Source: Lachnospiraceae bacterium (GTDB lineage Bacteria; Bacillota; Clostridia; Lachnospirales; Lachnospiraceae). Taken from it: DNA of 5,741 nt. Each line of letters opens with the position of its first letter. Positions within the stretch are counted from its first letter, which is position 1. Below are positions 5,454-5,741 of this stretch, piece after piece. Made by a program: the position numbers and the translations under genes. The stretch is from NCBI GenBank assembly GCA_017477805.1, contig JAFUUM010000027.1, positions 1-5,741 on the forward strand. Reading direction: 5' to 3'. The notes beneath the pieces are model-generated. The model did no database searches, had not been told where the DNA came from, and was given only the letters and a program-made list of their open reading frames with translations.

Positions 5454-5495
5454 CAGCGAGCTAAGCGAAAGCTTGCTTTCATTTCGCGAGCGCTG
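5454..5495 (-). terminator. Imperfect hairpin after the right-edge gene; possible terminator or promoter-overlapping palindrome
   Basis: The minus strand holds CAGCG (5495-5491) pairing with CGCTG (5458-5454), and inside it GCGAAA pairing with TTTCGC. A shorter alternative, GAAAG-CAAG-CTTTC, also forms. It lies 16 nt after the stop of the right-edge gene, as a terminator would, but lacks a proper T-run (only CTTTATGG follows). Its distal arm covers the -35 region of the promoter at 5440-5448, so it could also serve as an operator-like palindrome. Confidence 0.45.
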
Positions 5496-5511
5496 ACGAT
5501 AACAGCCGCAC

Positions 5512-5741
5512 TTATCTGGTTTTTCGGATCAGTTCAAAGATCTCCTCATCTGTGAGATGAGCCTTGATGCGCAGGATCAAATGAACCTTGTCACCGCCGG
5601 CTCCCTCCTGGAAATGCCGCTGCCACTTGTAAAAATGAGGTCCGTCTCCAAGGATCCGCAAATAGGACATCAGACTCTCCGCGACGAAGGAAGACTGTCG
5701 GATGTCGGCCTCACAGTCGTTTTTGTAAAAATATTTCCAGA
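5512..5741 (-). CDS. Unrecognised protein, C-terminal 75 residues only (5' end beyond the window)
   Basis: Reading frame on the minus strand from the right edge (first whole codon TGG at 5739) to TAA at 5514-5512. It begins WKYFYKNDCEADIRQS, continues SLMSYLRILGDGPHFYKWQ, and ends EEIFELIRKTR. The other two frames close soon, and the composition looks like real coding sequence: aromatic-rich, soluble, with a helical acidic/basic tail. I see no known motif, cysteine pair or membrane segment. It could be a whole small protein starting just outside the window or the tail of a longer one. It is separated from the next gene by 118 nt holding a hairpin and a promoter, so it probably belongs to a different transcription unit. 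Confidence 0.65.
   Translation of the reverse strand, partial: WKYFYKNDCEADIRQSSFVAESLMSYLRILGDGPHFYKWQRHFQEGAGGDKVHLILRIKAHLTDEEIFELIRKTR

Overview
The window reads as a compact, almost wholly minus-strand stretch of chromosome from a Gram-positive anaerobe, most likely a Clostridia/Lachnospiraceae-type gut or rumen bacterium. The clues are strong AGGAGG Shine-Dalgarno sites, a Cys-containing DUF6472-like microprotein, a Firmicute-style NA37 (nucleoid-associated) protein, a short two-domain S1 protein, and archaeal-type split isopropylmalate-dehydratase-like enzymes. The taxonomic call is an inference from protein character, not from a marker gene.

Layout in transcription order (right to left). 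At the right edge is the C-terminal end of an unrecognised protein (5512-5741). A 118-bp gap follows; it holds an imperfect hairpin, an extended -10 promoter (TGGTATAAT) and a small leader hairpin abutting an AGGAGG site. Then come a 58-aa Cys-rich protein (5217-5393), a 71-aa acidic protein (4992-5207), an NA37/YejK-like nucleoid-associated protein (3980-4972) and a two-S1-domain RNA-binding protein (3209-3916). Next is a first aconitase-superfamily dehydratase pair: small subunit (2702-3175), then large subunit (1422-2699). A 171-bp gap is almost filled by a 149-bp imperfect palindrome that can fold into a multi-branched RNA. A second dehydratase pair follows: small subunit (759-1250), then large subunit (1-753, cut by the left edge).

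All eight genes downstream of the 5440 promoter face the same way with small gaps (9, 19, 63, 33, 2, 171 and 5 nt), so one long transcript is possible. The 63-nt and 171-nt gaps are the obvious places for extra promoters or processing. Each dehydratase pair should form a heteromeric [4Fe-4S] hydro-lyase: the large subunit carries the cluster and the small subunit is the swivelling domain. The two pairs are clearly paralogous but differ at substrate-contacting loops, so they probably act on different 2-/3-hydroxy acids. One may be the leucine-pathway isomerase; which one cannot be decided from sequence reading alone.

I found no mobile-element gene, CRISPR array, tRNA or rRNA. The least ordinary items are the structured palindrome between the two dehydratase pairs and the tandem of two divergent dehydratases in small-then-large order.
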